64,000 nucleotides of DNA from contig NZ_JACCBW010000003.1 of the NCBI RefSeq assembly GCF_013410035.1, positions 124,001 to 188,000 on the forward strand. Reading direction: 5' to 3'. The DNA is from Nocardioides cavernae. GTDB taxonomy: Bacteria > Actinomycetota > Actinomycetes > Propionibacteriales > Nocardioidaceae. The notes beneath the pieces were generated by a model that saw only the letters and a list, made by a program, of their open reading frames with translations, was not told the origin of the DNA and made no database searches. The position numbers and the translations under genes were made by a program. The stretch's first letter is position 1; the number at the start of each line of letters is the position of its first letter. Positions 42,802 through 52,142 of this stretch are shown here, piece after piece.

Positions 42802-43770
42802 ATGTCCGACCCCTCTCCCGACGTCCCCGCCGAGGCCTGGTCCGGCGTCCACCGCGGCCCCCTGCGCGAGGGCGAGTGGGTGCGCCTGGTCGACCAGAAG
42901 GGCCGCAAGCACAACTTCGAGCTCGTCGCCGGCAAGCGCTTCTTCTCCAACAAGGGCCACCTCGACCACGACGACATGCTCGGGCGCGACGAGGGGTTCA
43001 CGATCACCTCCTCCGCCGGCGGGCAGTACCTCGTCTTCCGCCCGCTGCTCAGCGAGTTCGTCGTGTCGATGCCCCGCGGCGCCGCCGTGGTCTACCCCAA
43101 GGACGCGGCGCAGATCGTGGCCCTGGCCGACATCTACCCCGGCGCCCGTGTCGTCGAGGCCGGCGCCGGCTCGGGCGCCCTGACCTGCTCGCTGCTGCGC
43201 GCCGTCGGGCCGTGGGGCCGGGTCACCTCCTTCGAGCTCCGCGAGGAGTTCGCCGACGTCGCCCGGCGCAACGTCGAGCAGTTCTTCTCCGCGCCCGACG
43301 GGCGCACGCACCCGGCCTGGGACCTGCGCCTCGGCGACCTCAAGGAGGGCCTGCCCACGCTCGACGGCCAGGTGGACCGGATCATCCTCGACATGCTCGA
43401 CCCCTGGAGCTGCGTCGACGCCGTCGCCGACGCCCTCGTGCCGGGCGGGATCGTGTGCGCCTACGTCGCGACGACCACCCAGCTGTCCCGCGTCGTGGAG
43501 ACCCTGCGGGTCCACGGCGGCTTCACCGAGCCCCAGCCGTGGGAGTCGATGGTGCGTGACTGGCACGTGGAGGGCCTGGCCGTGCGACCGGGCCACAAGA
43601 TGATCGGGCACACCGCCTTCCTGGTCACCGCGCGCCGGATGGCGCCGGGGGAGAAGCCGCCGCGCAAGACGCGCCGGCCCGCGCCCGGTGCGTACGGACC
43701 CGACTACACCGGCCCGCGACCGGCCGACGTGTCCCAGCCGGAGCCGGCCCCCGCCGACGACCAGGCGTGA
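42802..43770 (+). CDS. trmI: tRNA (adenine(58)-N1)-methyltransferase TrmI
   Basis: The 322-residue product starts MSDPSPDVPAEAW. It has the TrmI N-terminal beta domain (GPLREGEWVRLVDQKGRKHNFELVAGKRFFSNKG) and YPKDAAQIVALADIYPGARVVEAGAGSGALT as the SAM-binding motif I (near residue 115). ILDMLDPWS is motif IV. It makes m1A58 in the tRNA T-loop as a homotetramer. The gene is regularly found directly upstream of arc in actinobacteria. Its stop overlaps the GTG start of the GrpB-like gene. Confidence 0.92.
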   Translation: MSDPSPDVPAEAWSGVHRGPLREGEWVRLVDQKGRKHNFELVAGKRFFSNKGHLDHDDMLGRDEGFTITSSAGGQYLVFRPLLSEFVVSMPRGAAVVYPKDAAQIVALADIYPGARVVEAGAGSGALTCSLLRAVGPWGRVTSFELREEFADVARRNVEQFFSAPDGRTHPAWDLRLGDLKEGLPTLDGQVDRIILDMLDPWSCVDAVADALVPGGIVCAYVATTTQLSRVVETLRVHGGFTEPQPWESMVRDWHVEGLAVRPGHKMIGHTAFLVTARRMAPGEKPPRKTRRPAPGAYGPDYTGPRPADVSQPEPAPADDQA

Positions 43771-44312
43771 GCCGCATCGAGGTCGTCGACTGGACACCGC
43801 GGTGGGCCGAGCAGTTCGACGAGGTGGCCGCCGTCCTGCGTGACGCGCTGCGCTCGGTGCCCTCGGCACGGGTCGAGCACGTGGGCTCGACATCGGTCCC
43901 CGGCCTGGCGGCCAAGCCCGTCCTCGACATCGACGTGATCGTCGAGGAGCACGCCGTCGCGGCCGCGGTCGCGGCGCTCGAGTCCGTCGGCTACGTCCAC
44001 CGCGGCGACCTGGGCGTGAGCGGCAGGGAGGCGTTCCACGCCCCCGACGAGCCCCGGCGCCACGTCTACATCTGCACCGCAGGCAGCGCCAACGTGCGCA
44101 ACCACCTCGCCGTCCGCGACGTCCTGCGCGCCCGCGACGACCTGCGCGAGGCGTACGCCGGGGTCAAGCGCGCCCTCGCAGCCGACCCCGGCATGGACAT
44201 CGACACCTACGTCGCGGGCAAGTCCGCGGTGCTCCAGCAGGTGCTCGAGGAGTCGGGCGAGCTCACCGCCGCCGAGCTCGTCGCGATCCGACGGTTGAAC
44301 GACCCCGCCTGA
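43767..44312 (+). CDS. GrpB family (UPF0157) protein
   Basis: The 181-residue product has the GrpB pattern. VVDWTPRWAEQFDEVAAVLRDAL is followed by VEHVGSTSVPGLAAKPVLDIDVIV, a nucleotidyltransferase-like GS...D-x-D core, then HIYVCTAG-like RHVYICTAGS and RNHLAVRDVLRARDDLREAY. The fold is that of a nucleotidyltransferase but the substrate is unknown. GTG 43767 overlaps the trmI stop, so the two are co-expressed. Confidence 0.88.
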   Translation: MSRIEVVDWTPRWAEQFDEVAAVLRDALRSVPSARVEHVGSTSVPGLAAKPVLDIDVIVEEHAVAAAVAALESVGYVHRGDLGVSGREAFHAPDEPRRHVYICTAGSANVRNHLAVRDVLRARDDLREAYAGVKRALAADPGMDIDTYVAGKSAVLQQVLEESGELTAAELVAIRRLNDPA

Positions 44313-44388
44313 GCGCGCTCGTCCGCCGCCGTTGCGAAACGGTGACCAACACGACGAGATATCCACTTCCGTCCCTCGGGTGGGTGGG

Positions 44389-44394
44389 TAGTGT
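44389..44394 (+). promoter_or_regulatory. -10 box TAGTGT of the arc gene
   Basis: TAGTGT lies 20 bases before ATG 44415 and just ahead of a perfect AGGAGG (44403-44408, six bases from the ATG). The start is thus leadered, unlike its neighbours. Confidence 0.45.
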
Positions 44395-44414
44395 CACTGG
44401 GCAGGAGGTGCGAG

Positions 44415-46160
44415 ATGATTGAGCCGACCCGCGAGCAACTTGCCACTCAGGTGCGCTATCTGGAGGCCGAGGTCACGGACCTGCGCCGCCGTCTCGACGA
44501 CGTGCCCGGGCACGCGCGCGGCCTGGAGAACCGGCTGGCCGACGCGCAGCGGTCGCTGGCCGCCGTGTCGAGCCAGAACGAGCGCCTGGCCCAGACCCTG
44601 CGCGACGCGCGCGACCAGATCACCACGCTCAAGGAGGAGGTCGACCGTCTGGCCCAGCCGCCCGCCGGCTTCGGCACCTTCCTCGGGCGCAACGACGACG
44701 ACTCGGTAGACGTGTTCACCGGCGGGCGCAAGCTCCGCGTCAGCGTGAGCCCCGCCGTCGAGCTCGACGGCCTCGTGCGCGGCCAGGAGGTCATGCTCAA
44801 CGAGGCCCTCAACGTGGTCGCCGCGCTCGACTTCGAGCAGGTCGGCGAGGTCGTGATGCTCAAGGAGATCCTCGCCGACGGCGAGCGCGCCCTCGTGATC
44901 GCCAACGCCGACGAGGAGCGCGTCGTGCGCCTCGCCGAGCCGCTGCGCGCCGAGGACGTCACCATCCGGGCCGGTGACTCGCTGCTGCTCGACACCCGGG
45001 CGGGCTACGTCTACGAGGTGGTGCCCAAGTCCGAGGTCGAGGAGCTCGTCCTCGAGGAGGTGCCGGACATCGAGTACGGCTCGATCGGAGGGCTCACCAC
45101 CCAGATCGACGCCATCCGTGACGCCGTCGAGCTGCCCTACCTGCACCCCGAGCTGTTCCGCGACCACGAGCTCAAGCCGCCCAAGGGCGTGCTCCTCTAC
45201 GGCCCTCCCGGCTGCGGCAAGACCCTGATCGCCAAGGCGGTCGCCAACTCGCTGGCCAAGAAGGTCGCGGAGAAGACCGGCGCCTCGGGGAAGTCCTACT
45301 TCCTCAACATCAAGGGTCCCGAGCTGCTCAACAAGTACGTCGGCGAGACCGAGCGCCACATCCGCCTGGTCTTCCAGCGCGCCCGTGAGAAGGCGTCCCT
45401 CGGCACCCCGGTCATCGTCTTCTTCGACGAGATGGACTCGCTGTTCCGCACCCGCGGCTCGGGCGTGTCCTCCGACGTGGAGAACACGATCGTCCCGCAG
45501 CTGCTCAGCGAGATCGACGGCGTCGAGGCGCTGGAGAACGTCCTCGTGATCGGCGCCTCCAACCGCGAGGACATGATCGACCCGGCCATCCTGCGCCCGG
45601 GCCGGCTGGACGTGAAGATCAAGATCGAGCGGCCGGACGCCGAGTCGGCCCGCGACATCTTCTCCAAGTACCTCACCCCGACGCTGCCGCTGCACGCCGA
45701 CGACCTGGCCGAGTTCGGGCAGGACCGCGCTGCGACCGTCGACGCGATGATCCGCGCCACCGTCGAGCGGATGTACACCGAGTCGGAGGAGAACCGCTTC
45801 CTCGAGGTCACCTACGCCAACGGCGACAAGGAGGTCCTCTACTTCAAGGACTTCAACTCTGGCGCGATGATCCAGAACATCGTCGACCGGGCGAAGAAGA
45901 TGGCGATCAAGGACTTCCTCGACAGCGACCTCAACCCCGCCCAGCGCGGCCTGCGGGTCCAGCACATGCTCCAGGCGTGCGTGGACGAGTTCAAGGAGAA
46001 CGAGGACCTGCCCAACACGACCAACCCCGACGACTGGGCGCGGATCTCGGGCAAGAAGGGCGAGCGGATCGTCTTCATCCGCACGCTGATCACCGGCAAG
46101 CAGGGCACCGAGCCGGGCCGCTCGATCGACACGGTCGCCAACACCGGTCAGTACCTCTGA
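44415..46160 (+). CDS. arc: Proteasome-associated AAA+ ATPase Arc/Mpa
   Basis: The 581-residue product has an N-terminal coiled coil (residues about 5-80) that captures Pup. Two OB-like domains (about 90-230) follow, then the AAA module with Walker A GPPGCGKT (about 263-270) and Walker [11 protein letters not shown] (about 333-342). The C-terminus TGQYL is the penultimate-Tyr tail that docks into the 20S alpha ring. The hexamer unfolds pupylated proteins and feeds them to PrcBA. ATG 44415 is preceded by AGGAGG; an in-frame GTG at 44391 is less likely. Confidence 0.95.
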   Translation: MIEPTREQLATQVRYLEAEVTDLRRRLDDVPGHARGLENRLADAQRSLAAVSSQNERLAQTLRDARDQITTLKEEVDRLAQPPAGFGTFLGRNDDDSVDVFTGGRKLRVSVSPAVELDGLVRGQEVMLNEALNVVAALDFEQVGEVVMLKEILADGERALVIANADEERVVRLAEPLRAEDVTIRAGDSLLLDTRAGYVYEVVPKSEVEELVLEEVPDIEYGSIGGLTTQIDAIRDAVELPYLHPELFRDHELKPPKGVLLYGPPGCGKTLIAKAVANSLAKKVAEKTGASGKSYFLNIKGPELLNKYVGETERHIRLVFQRAREKASLGTPVIVFFDEMDSLFRTRGSGVSSDVENTIVPQLLSEIDGVEALENVLVIGASNREDMIDPAILRPGRLDVKIKIERPDAESARDIFSKYLTPTLPLHADDLAEFGQDRAATVDAMIRATVERMYTESEENRFLEVTYANGDKEVLYFKDFNSGAMIQNIVDRAKKMAIKDFLDSDLNPAQRGLRVQHMLQACVDEFKENEDLPNTTNPDDWARISGKKGERIVFIRTLITGKQGTEPGRSIDTVANTGQYL

Positions 46161-46161
46161 G

Positions 46162-46515
46162 GTGCACGTGACGCGCGAGGAGGAGCTCGGGCACGGCGAC
46201 ATCGAGGCCGCGCTGGCGACGCGTCGCGAGCTCGGCGCACGCTACGACGCCGAGCTCGTGGAGGGGTTCGCGGAGCGCATCGAGCGCGCCGTGGACCGTC
46301 GGGTGGCCGACCAGGTCGCCCTCCAGCGCGGGCGTACGGCGGCGGTGGCGGGCGGCGGGGCCCGCCAGCTCGCGCTCGGCATCGTCTCGCTCGTCGCGTT
46401 CATCCCGATCAGCATCGCGCTGGGCGTCAACGGCGAGTTCCTGGCGCTGCTGGTCACCCTGGCCGGGATCGTGGGCGTCAACCTCGCCCACGCCTGGCAG
46501 TCGCGCCAGTCCTGA
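46162..46515 (+). CDS. Conserved hypothetical protein with two C-terminal membrane helices
   Basis: The 117-residue product starts at GTG 46162 directly after the arc stop. A soluble helical N-terminus (GDIEAALATRRELGARYDAELVEGFAERIERAVDRRVADQ) is followed by two membrane segments (LALGIVSLVAFIPISIALGV and FLALLVTLAGIVGVNLAHAW). Similar small membrane proteins occur in other actinobacterial genomes as far as I recall; no function is established. Its placement suggests co-transcription with arc. Confidence 0.65.
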   Translation: MHVTREEELGHGDIEAALATRRELGARYDAELVEGFAERIERAVDRRVADQVALQRGRTAAVAGGGARQLALGIVSLVAFIPISIALGVNGEFLALLVTLAGIVGVNLAHAWQSRQS

Positions 46516-46558
46516 GCCGCTCACCCGCGGGGAGGGCCCGGCCGGGGCCGGGGACCGC

Positions 46559-46564
46559 TAGGTT
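46559..46564 (+). promoter_or_regulatory. -10 box TAGGTT for the 25-residue membrane peptide gene
   Basis: TAGGTT, six bases, ATG 46571: the leaderless pattern of the neighbouring real genes, supporting a very short gene. Confidence 0.5.
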
Positions 46565-46570
46565 GGCCCG

Positions 46571-46648
46571 ATGCGAAGCATCCTGATCATCATCGTCATC
46601 ATCGTCGTGGTCATCTTCCTGCTGGGGTTCCTGCGCCGCGGCCGCTGA
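46571..46648 (+). CDS. 25-residue hydrophobic membrane peptide
   Basis: The frame encodes a short basic start (MRS), about 17 hydrophobic residues (ILIIIVIIVVVIFLLGF) and the basic tail LRRGR before a stop. It would form a single membrane helix with positive charges on the tail. The six-base spacing to TAGGTT is the best evidence that it is expressed. Its function is unknown; it could act as a small regulatory membrane peptide or be a relic. Confidence 0.5.
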   Translation: MRSILIIIVIIVVVIFLLGFLRRGR

Positions 46649-46669
46649 CCGCACGACCCGGACCCGGAC

Positions 46670-47299
46670 CTAGTCCCGGACCGCGACCAGCCGGGTGCCG
46701 AACACCCACGGTCGCGAGACCGCGGGGCCGGGCAGGTACTCCTGCTGCAGCTCGGTGACCTGCCACCCGGCCTCGGACACCATCGCGGGCACGTCCCGCG
46801 TGAGGTGGCAGCCGCCGGCGACGGCGCGCTGCAGCGGCTCCATCCGGCGCTGCCAGCGGCGTACGCCCTCGTCGGGCGCCAGCCCGTGCTCGAGGACGTG
46901 CAGCCGCCCGCCGTGGCGCACCACCCGCCGTGCCTCGCGGAGCGCGAGCACGGGGTCGGGGATGGTGCAGAGGCTGAACGTGACGAGGGCGCTGTCGTGG
47001 GAGTCGTCGGGCAGGTCCAGCCGCTGCCCGTCCAGCCCCGCGCGATCGATCGGCAGCGTGGTGCGGGCACGTCGACGCCGTGAGATCTCCCAGCCGAGGT
47101 CGGAGGGCTCGATCGCCGTCACCGACGTCACGCCAGGCGGGTACCACCGGACGTTGAGGCCGCTGCCGAACCCGATCTCGAGGACGCGGCCGGTGAGCCC
47201 GGCGCAGGCGACCTCGCGCATCTCGCCCACCTCGTGCCCCCGCAGGCTCAGGTCGGTCAGGCGCGGCACCACCCGCTCGTCCCACACCCGTAGGCTCAT
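46670..47299 (-). CDS. Class I SAM-dependent methyltransferase
   Basis: The 209-residue product starts [19 protein letters not shown] and has [16 protein letters not shown] as SAM motif I (near residue 39), then TAIEPSD as motif II and [32 protein letters not shown] as motifs IV/V. This is the small-molecule/ubiquinone-type methyltransferase group; the substrate is unknown. It is divergent from dop with only three bases between the two ATGs; the two promoters overlap inside each other's first codons. Confidence 0.85.
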   Translation of the reverse strand: MSLRVWDERVVPRLTDLSLRGHEVGEMREVACAGLTGRVLEIGFGSGLNVRWYPPGVTSVTAIEPSDLGWEISRRRRARTTLPIDRAGLDGQRLDLPDDSHDSALVTFSLCTIPDPVLALREARRVVRHGGRLHVLEHGLAPDEGVRRWQRRMEPLQRAVAGGCHLTRDVPAMVSEAGWQVTELQQEYLPGPAVSRPWVFGTRLVAVRD

Positions 47300-47311
47300 G
47301 TCATGAGCGTA
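47291..47311. promoter_or_regulatory. Palindromic bidirectional leaderless promoter (dop / methyltransferase)
   Basis: On the plus strand TAGGCT (47291-47296), six bases, ATG 47303 (dop). On the minus strand TACGCT (47311-47306), six bases, ATG 47299 (methyltransferase). Each -10 box forms codons 2-3 (AGC CTA or AGC GTA) of the opposite gene. The two transcripts would begin on complementary, overlapping DNA. Confidence 0.65.
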
Positions 47312-48823
47312 CGCCGCGTGATGGGCACGGAGGTCGAGTACGGCATCTCGGTCCAGGGACAGCCGTCGGCCAACCCGATGGTCGCGTCCTCGCAGATCGT
47401 CAACGCCTACGCGAGCTCGACCGCCCGGGCCCGGCGGGCCCGCTGGGACTTCGAGGAGGAGTCCCCGCTGCGGGACGCGCGTGGCTTCGACATGGCCCGC
47501 CAGGTGGCCGACCCCACCCAGCTCACCGACGAGGACCTCGGGCTGGCCAACGTCATCCTCACCAACGGCGCCCGGCTCTACGTCGACCACGCCCACCCGG
47601 AGTACTCCTCGCCCGAGGTGACCACGCCGCTCGACGTGGTGCGCTGGGAGAAGGCGGGGGAGCAGGTCATGCTCGACGCCTCGCGGATGGCCGCGCAGGT
47701 CCCGGGGAGCACGCCGATCGTGCTCTACAAGAACAACACCGACAACAAGGGCGCCTCCTACGGCGCCCACGAGAACTACCTCATGCGGCGCTCGACGCAG
47801 TTCGCCGACATCGTCCGCCACCTCACGCCCTTCTTCGTGTCCCGCCAGGTCGTCACGGGCGCCGGGCGGGTGGGGATCGGGCAGGACGGTCGCGACACCA
47901 CCCCCGAGCGCGGCTTCCAGATCAGCCAGCGCGCCGACTACTTCGAAGTCGAGGTCGGTCTCGAGACGACGCTCAAGCGGCCGATCATCAACACCCGCGA
48001 CGAGCCGCACGCCGACCCCGCGGTCTACCGGCGCCTCCACGTCATCCTCGGCGACGCCAACCTCGCCGAGATCTCGATCTACCTCAAGTCCGGCACCACC
48101 GCACTGGTCCTCGCGATGATCGAGGACGGCTTCATCGACCGCGACCTCAGCGTCGAGGGGGCGGTGAAGGCGCTGCGCGACGTCTCGCACGACCCGACCC
48201 TGAGGCACCTGGTCACGCTGCGCGACGGCCGGCGCCTCACCGCCGTCCAGCTCCAGCTGGAGTACCTCGAGCTCGCCCGCAAGTACGTCGAGGACCGCTA
48301 CGGCGCCGATGCCGACGAGCAGACCGTCGACGTCCTGGCCCGCTGGGAGTCGGTGCTGACCCGCCTCGAGCGCGACCCGATGGAGTGCGCCACCGAGCTC
48401 GACTGGGTCGCCAAGCTCAAGCTGCTCGAGCAGTACCGCGACCGCGACAGCCTCGACTGGGACGACGCCAAGCTGCACCTCATCGACCTGCAGTACGCCG
48501 ACGTACGCCCCGACAAGGGGCTCTACCACCGGCTGGCCGGTGCCGGCCGGATCCGGCGGCTGCTCGACGACGCCACCGTCGAGGCGGCGATGCACGAGCC
48601 CCCGACGGACACCCGGGCGTACTTCCGCGGGCGCTGTCTCGACAAGTACGCCGGGGCGGTGGCCGCCGCGTCCTGGGACTCCGTGATCTTCGACCTCCCC
48701 GGCCGGGAGTCCCTCCAGCGGGTGCCGACGATCGACCCCCTGCGCGGCACGCGCGTCCACGTCGGCGAGCTCATCGACCGCAGCGACACCGCCCAGGCGC
48801 TGGTCGCGGCGATCACGCGCTGA
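47303..48823 (+). CDS. dop: Pup deamidase/depupylase Dop
   Basis: The 506-residue product starts [20 protein letters not shown], the Dop form of the glutamine-synthetase-like fold. [38 protein letters not shown] and [14 protein letters not shown] carry the ATP and metal ligands. An insert of about 35 residues after GQPSANP (the Dop loop, residues 22-60) separates it from PafA. It converts the C-terminal Gln of Pup to Glu and also removes Pup from targets. The pup gene, which encodes a GGQ end, follows. Confidence 0.95.
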   Translation: MSVRRVMGTEVEYGISVQGQPSANPMVASSQIVNAYASSTARARRARWDFEEESPLRDARGFDMARQVADPTQLTDEDLGLANVILTNGARLYVDHAHPEYSSPEVTTPLDVVRWEKAGEQVMLDASRMAAQVPGSTPIVLYKNNTDNKGASYGAHENYLMRRSTQFADIVRHLTPFFVSRQVVTGAGRVGIGQDGRDTTPERGFQISQRADYFEVEVGLETTLKRPIINTRDEPHADPAVYRRLHVILGDANLAEISIYLKSGTTALVLAMIEDGFIDRDLSVEGAVKALRDVSHDPTLRHLVTLRDGRRLTAVQLQLEYLELARKYVEDRYGADADEQTVDVLARWESVLTRLERDPMECATELDWVAKLKLLEQYRDRDSLDWDDAKLHLIDLQYADVRPDKGLYHRLAGAGRIRRLLDDATVEAAMHEPPTDTRAYFRGRCLDKYAGAVAAASWDSVIFDLPGRESLQRVPTIDPLRGTRVHVGELIDRSDTAQALVAAITR

Positions 48824-48887
48824 CCCGGCGGCGCGGCGACGCGCCGCCCCCCGACCGCCAACGCCTTGTGGCGTCGGTGGGAGTGGA

Positions 48888-48893
48888 TAGGGT
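48888..48893 (+). promoter_or_regulatory. -10 box TAGGGT for pup-prcBA
   Basis: TAGGGT, six bases, ATG 48900: a leaderless promoter for the pup, prcB, prcA run. Confidence 0.6.
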
Positions 48894-48899
48894 CGTCCC

Positions 48900-49097
48900 A
48901 TGGCCCAGGAGCAGAAGCAGCCGCGCAAGTCCTCGCAGGAGGAGACGGCGACCGAGGAGGTCGTGGAGACCGACGTCGCCGAGCGCAAGGAGATGATCGA
49001 TGAGGACGTCGACGCGATCCTCGACGAGATCGACGAGGTCCTCGAGACCAACGCGGAGGACTTCGTGAAGTCCTTCATCCAGAAGGGTGGCCAGTGA
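48900..49097 (+). CDS. pup: Prokaryotic ubiquitin-like protein Pup
   Basis: The 65-residue product is acidic and largely disordered. It has a helix-forming stretch [23 protein letters not shown] and ends FIQKGGQ. The terminal Gln must be deamidated by Dop before PafA can ligate Pup to lysines. The stop overlaps the GTG start of prcB. Confidence 0.97.
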   Translation: MAQEQKQPRKSSQEETATEEVVETDVAERKEMIDEDVDAILDEIDEVLETNAEDFVKSFIQKGGQ

Positions 49098-49933
49098 GCC
49101 GCATGGCCGACTCTCGCCTGCCCGCCTCGTTCATGGCCCCGGGGACGTCGAGCTTCGCCGACTTCCTCGGCGTCGAGGCGCCCGACCTGCTGCCGTCGAG
49201 CCGTGCCGTCCCCGCCGGTGCCGCCGGTGACCTCGCGCCGCACGGCACGACCATCGTCGCCGCGACCTTCGCCGGTGGCGTGGTGATGGCGGGCGACCGT
49301 CGCGCGACGATGGGCAACATCATCGCCCAGCGTGACATCGAGAAGGTCTTCCCCGCCGACGAGTTCTCCGTCGTCGGGATCGCCGGCACCGCGGGCCTCG
49401 CGGTCGAGATGGTGCGGCTGTTCCAGACCGAGCTCGAGCACTACGAGAAGATCGAGGGCACCACGCTGTCGATGGACGGCAAGGCCAACCGTCTCTCCGC
49501 GCTCATCCGCGCCAACCTCGGACTCGCCATGCAGGGTCTCGCGGTCGTGCCGCTGTTCGCGGGCTACGACCTCGTCGCCGGCCAGGGCCGCATCTTCAGC
49601 TACGACGTGACCGGGGGACGCTACGAGGAGACGGCGTTCCACTCCGTCGGCTCCGGCTCGCTCTTCGCCCGCGGCTCGCTCAAGAAGCTCTACCGCGAGG
49701 ACCTCGACGCCGAGGGGACGGTGACGGCCGTCGTGCAGGCGCTCTACGACGCCGCCGACGACGACTCCGCCACGGGCGGTCCCGACCTCACCCGGCGGAT
49801 CTTCCCGGTCGTCCACGTGATCACCGCCGACGGCGGCCGGCGGCTGCCCGACGCGGAGGTGTCCGTGATCGCCGACCGCATGATCGCCTCCCGCATGCAG
49901 CGGCCCGACGGTCCTGCCGCACCCCTGACCTGA
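49094..49933 (+). CDS. prcB: 20S proteasome beta subunit PrcB
   Basis: The 279-residue product carries a propeptide of about 51 residues; processing at HG/TTIVA would leave Thr 52 as the N-terminal nucleophile. [14 protein letters not shown] provides the catalytic Asp and Lys-region residues, and [18 protein letters not shown] and [12 protein letters not shown] complete the beta fold. It forms the inner proteolytic rings. GTG 49094 overlaps the pup stop. Confidence 0.95.
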   Translation: MSRMADSRLPASFMAPGTSSFADFLGVEAPDLLPSSRAVPAGAAGDLAPHGTTIVAATFAGGVVMAGDRRATMGNIIAQRDIEKVFPADEFSVVGIAGTAGLAVEMVRLFQTELEHYEKIEGTTLSMDGKANRLSALIRANLGLAMQGLAVVPLFAGYDLVAGQGRIFSYDVTGGRYEETAFHSVGSGSLFARGSLKKLYREDLDAEGTVTAVVQALYDAADDDSATGGPDLTRRIFPVVHVITADGGRRLPDAEVSVIADRMIASRMQRPDGPAAPLT

Positions 49934-49970
49934 TCGACCCGATCGACGACAACGCGGAGAGTCCAGCCAG

Positions 49971-50924
49971 ATGAGCATGCCGTTCTACGTCTCGCCCGAG
50001 CAGCTGATGAAGGACCGGGCCGACTTCGCCCGCAAGGGCATCGCCCGGGGCCGGTCCGTGGTCGCGGTCCAGTACGCCGACGGGGTGCTGTTCGTCTCGG
50101 AGAACCCGTCGCAGGCGCTGCACAAGGTGAGCGAGATCTACGACCGGATCGCCTTCGCGGCGGTGGGCCGCTACAACGAGTTCGAGAACCTCCGGATCGC
50201 CGGGGTGCGCCTGGCCGACATGCGCGGCTACGCCTACGACCGTCGCGACGTCACCGGCCGCGGCCTGGCCAACGCCTACGCCCAGACCCTCGGCACGATC
50301 TTCTCCTCCGGGGGCGAGAAGCCCTACGAGGTGGAGATCTTCGTCGCGGAGATCGGTGACTCGGCCGCCGACGACCAGCTCTACCGGCTCACCTACGACG
50401 GCCAGGTCGCCGACGAGCACGGCTACGCGGTCATGGGCGGCGCTGCGGACGTGGTCGCGTCCCACCTCGCCGAGCACTTCGTGGCCGGGGCGTCGCTGGA
50501 GGACGCCCTGCGCGTCGCCGTCGCCGCGCTCGGCCACAGCGAGTCCGACGACCGGGTGATCCCCGCAGGCGACCTCGAGGTCGCCGCGCTCGACCGCACC
50601 CGCACCCAGCCGAGGAAGTTCCTGCGCCTGCGTGAGGCGCGGCTCGCCGAGGTCCTCGGGGACCGTGGCACGGCCCCGTCGGACGCCGGGACCGACGCCG
50701 GGACCGGGAGCGACGCTGTCGACGCCAACGGGGGAGTCGGCCGGCACCAGGGCGGTGTCGACGACCCGTCCGACCCGACCGACCAGGTCAGCGGCGCCGT
50801 CGCACCCCTCGAGGACCCGGTCAGCGGCGAGCCGGCTGCCGAGCCCCCGGTCGCGCCCCCCGTGGCGCCCCCCGTGGCGCCCCCCGTCGCTCCGCCGGCC
50901 GACCCGGACCAGCCGCGCGGCTAG
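49971..50924 (+). CDS. prcA: 20S proteasome alpha subunit PrcA with extended Pro-rich tail
   Basis: The 317-residue product starts [41 protein letters not shown], the gate-forming alpha N-terminus. The fold ends near residue 230. A low-complexity C-terminal tail of about 85 residues follows, ending in a PVAPP repeat and DPDQPRG. Alpha subunits usually stop near 240-260 residues, so the tail is long. It forms the outer rings that Arc contacts. It is convergent with a small minus-strand gene, overlapping by two or three bases. Confidence 0.95.
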   Translation: MSMPFYVSPEQLMKDRADFARKGIARGRSVVAVQYADGVLFVSENPSQALHKVSEIYDRIAFAAVGRYNEFENLRIAGVRLADMRGYAYDRRDVTGRGLANAYAQTLGTIFSSGGEKPYEVEIFVAEIGDSAADDQLYRLTYDGQVADEHGYAVMGGAADVVASHLAEHFVAGASLEDALRVAVAALGHSESDDRVIPAGDLEVAALDRTRTQPRKFLRLREARLAEVLGDRGTAPSDAGTDAGTGSDAVDANGGVGRHQGGVDDPSDPTDQVSGAVAPLEDPVSGEPAAEPPVAPPVAPPVAPPVAPPADPDQPRG

Positions 50925-51079
50925 GTGTCGGCCGGGTCGCCGGACCGGCCCGTGGGCGTCCTCGGCGAACCGGACGAGGCGTCGCGTGCGGCGAGCCGAC
51001 TGCGCCTGCCGCACTCCGCGCGTGCGAGGCGCTCCGCGACGTAGAGGCCGGCGAGCTGCTGGGCCAGTGGCTGGTTCAT
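50921..51079 (-). CDS. Small basic hypothetical protein
   Basis: A 52-residue frame starts at ATG 51079 with AGGAGA five bases upstream. It reads [20 protein letters not shown] followed by a Cys, an Arg-rich part and a Ser/Pro/Asp tail. The good ribosome site and the helical N-terminus argue for a real small gene; the tail composition resembles unconstrained high-GC sequence. Function unknown. The rest of the region to 51304 has no gene. Confidence 0.45.
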   Translation of the reverse strand: MNQPLAQQLAGLYVAERLARAECGRRSRLAARDASSGSPRTPTGRSGDPADT

Positions 51080-51292
51080 GACGGTCTCCTGGGACTCCGG
51101 CCCCGCTGCTCGAGACCGGACGTCCACAGGCTGGACCGCGCTCGTGGGGTCCCGCATCGGGAGCCGCCCCGCGTGCGGGCCGGCCGCGTCACCCACCCCG
51201 GGACCCTCGACCTCCCCACCCGCACCCCGCTCCGTGCGGGGTGGGGCGCAGATGGGGGGTCCTCACCGACGCGTGGCGCGGCCGCCCGCTCC

Positions 51293-51298
51293 TAGCGT
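51293..51298 (+). promoter_or_regulatory. -10 box TAGCGT for gene at 51305
   Basis: TAGCGT, six bases, ATG 51305. It marks the start of the PQ-loop-like gene. Confidence 0.5.
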
Positions 51299-51304
51299 CC
51301 GGGC

Positions 51305-51643
51305 ATGACCACGAACGACCACCCCGTGGACGCAGCGCTGATCGCCGGCACCTTCTCGACGGCGCTGTTCGTCCTCAGCTACCTGCCCATGCTCGTCAAG
51401 GCGGCCCGCACGCGCGACCTCGACTCCTACAGCCGCGGCCAGCTCGTGCTCGCCACGGTGGGCAACGTCGTGAACTCGGTCTACGTGGTCAGCCTGCCGG
51501 TGGGACCGGTCTGGTTCCTCCACGGCTTCAACCTCACGTGCACCGTCCTGATGCTCGCGTGGCACCTGCGCTACGTGACGGGCGGTGCGCCCCCGCCGGT
51601 CGACGTGCGGGAAGCCGCGCCCAACGCGGCATCGACGTCCTGA
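51305..51643 (+). CDS. PQ-loop-like small membrane protein
   Basis: The 112-residue product has three membrane helices. LIAGTFSTALFVLSYLPMLVKAARTRDLDSYS matches the first helix and PQ-type loop of the SemiSWEET/PQ-loop group (Pro followed by a basic loop and Ser), and LHGFNLTCTVLMLAWHLRYV is the third. Such proteins may dimerise to move small solutes; the substrate is unknown. It is convergent with, and overlaps by about 70 bases, the 3' end of the minus-strand gene at 51571-52104. Confidence 0.6.
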   Translation: MTTNDHPVDAALIAGTFSTALFVLSYLPMLVKAARTRDLDSYSRGQLVLATVGNVVNSVYVVSLPVGPVWFLHGFNLTCTVLMLAWHLRYVTGGAPPPVDVREAAPNAASTS

Positions 51644-52104
51644 CGCGGGCGTCTCCGGTCGATCGCGCTCATCCCGAGCGACAGGCCGGCCGCGGCGACA
51701 CCGATCCACAGGCGGGGACGGCGTACGCCCCTCGCCGTGAGGCGACGCTCGACCCAGGCGTCCGCGGCCTGGCCGCCGCGGCTCACCCCCGCGACGGCGA
51801 GACCGACGGCGGCGGCCGCGCCGAGGGCGCGGGCCGTGGACCGGGCGGTCGAGGGCGCGGTCGAGGGGGTGACGGACGGCTCCTGGGGGGAGGAGGCTCT
51901 CGAGAAGCGCTCCGGGTTGCTCACGAACAGTCCCGTGCCAGCAGCGGCCAACGCGCCGAGCCCGCCGTGCATCGCCCACTGCGCCCCGCGCGACCAGCGC
52001 TGCGAGGGCCACCGGGCCGTCACGACCCCGCTGAGCACGGCCATGGCGACCTCGGTCGGCCAGGACACGGGTGGCGGCGTCGGGGCGTTCGCGATCGGAT
52101 CCAT
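51571..52104 (-). CDS. Hypothetical membrane protein
   Basis: The 177-residue product starts MDPIANAPTPPPVSWPTEV and has four hydrophobic segments (VAMAVLSGVVTARW, HGGLGALAAAGTGLFV, ALGAAAAVGLAVAGV and IGVAAAGLSLGMSAI) with a Pro/Ser/Thr-rich linker near residues 70-90. No family is recognised. ATG 52104 lies six bases after a TAGGTT box on the minus strand. The 3' end overlaps the convergent PQ-loop-like gene, so either this stop region or the other C-terminus may be dispensable. Confidence 0.6.
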   Translation of the reverse strand: MDPIANAPTPPPVSWPTEVAMAVLSGVVTARWPSQRWSRGAQWAMHGGLGALAAAGTGLFVSNPERFSRASSPQEPSVTPSTAPSTARSTARALGAAAAVGLAVAGVSRGGQAADAWVERRLTARGVRRPRLWIGVAAAGLSLGMSAIDRRRPRQDVDAALGAASRTSTGGGAPPVT

Positions 52105-52110
52105 GCCCGC

Positions 52111-52116
52111 AACCTA
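52111..52116 (-). promoter_or_regulatory. -10 box TAGGTT for gene at 52104
   Basis: Read on the minus strand: TAGGTT, six bases, ATG 52104. Confidence 0.5.
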
Positions 52117-52142
52117 GGCGGTCGGCACAACCCGCGCGTGCG

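Noticed and set aside
46670-49978. Very long antisense open frame over dop, pup and prcB
   Set aside because: High third-position GC keeps antisense frames open. The real proteins on the plus strand have full family motifs, so only the methyltransferase part (46670-47299) is genuine.
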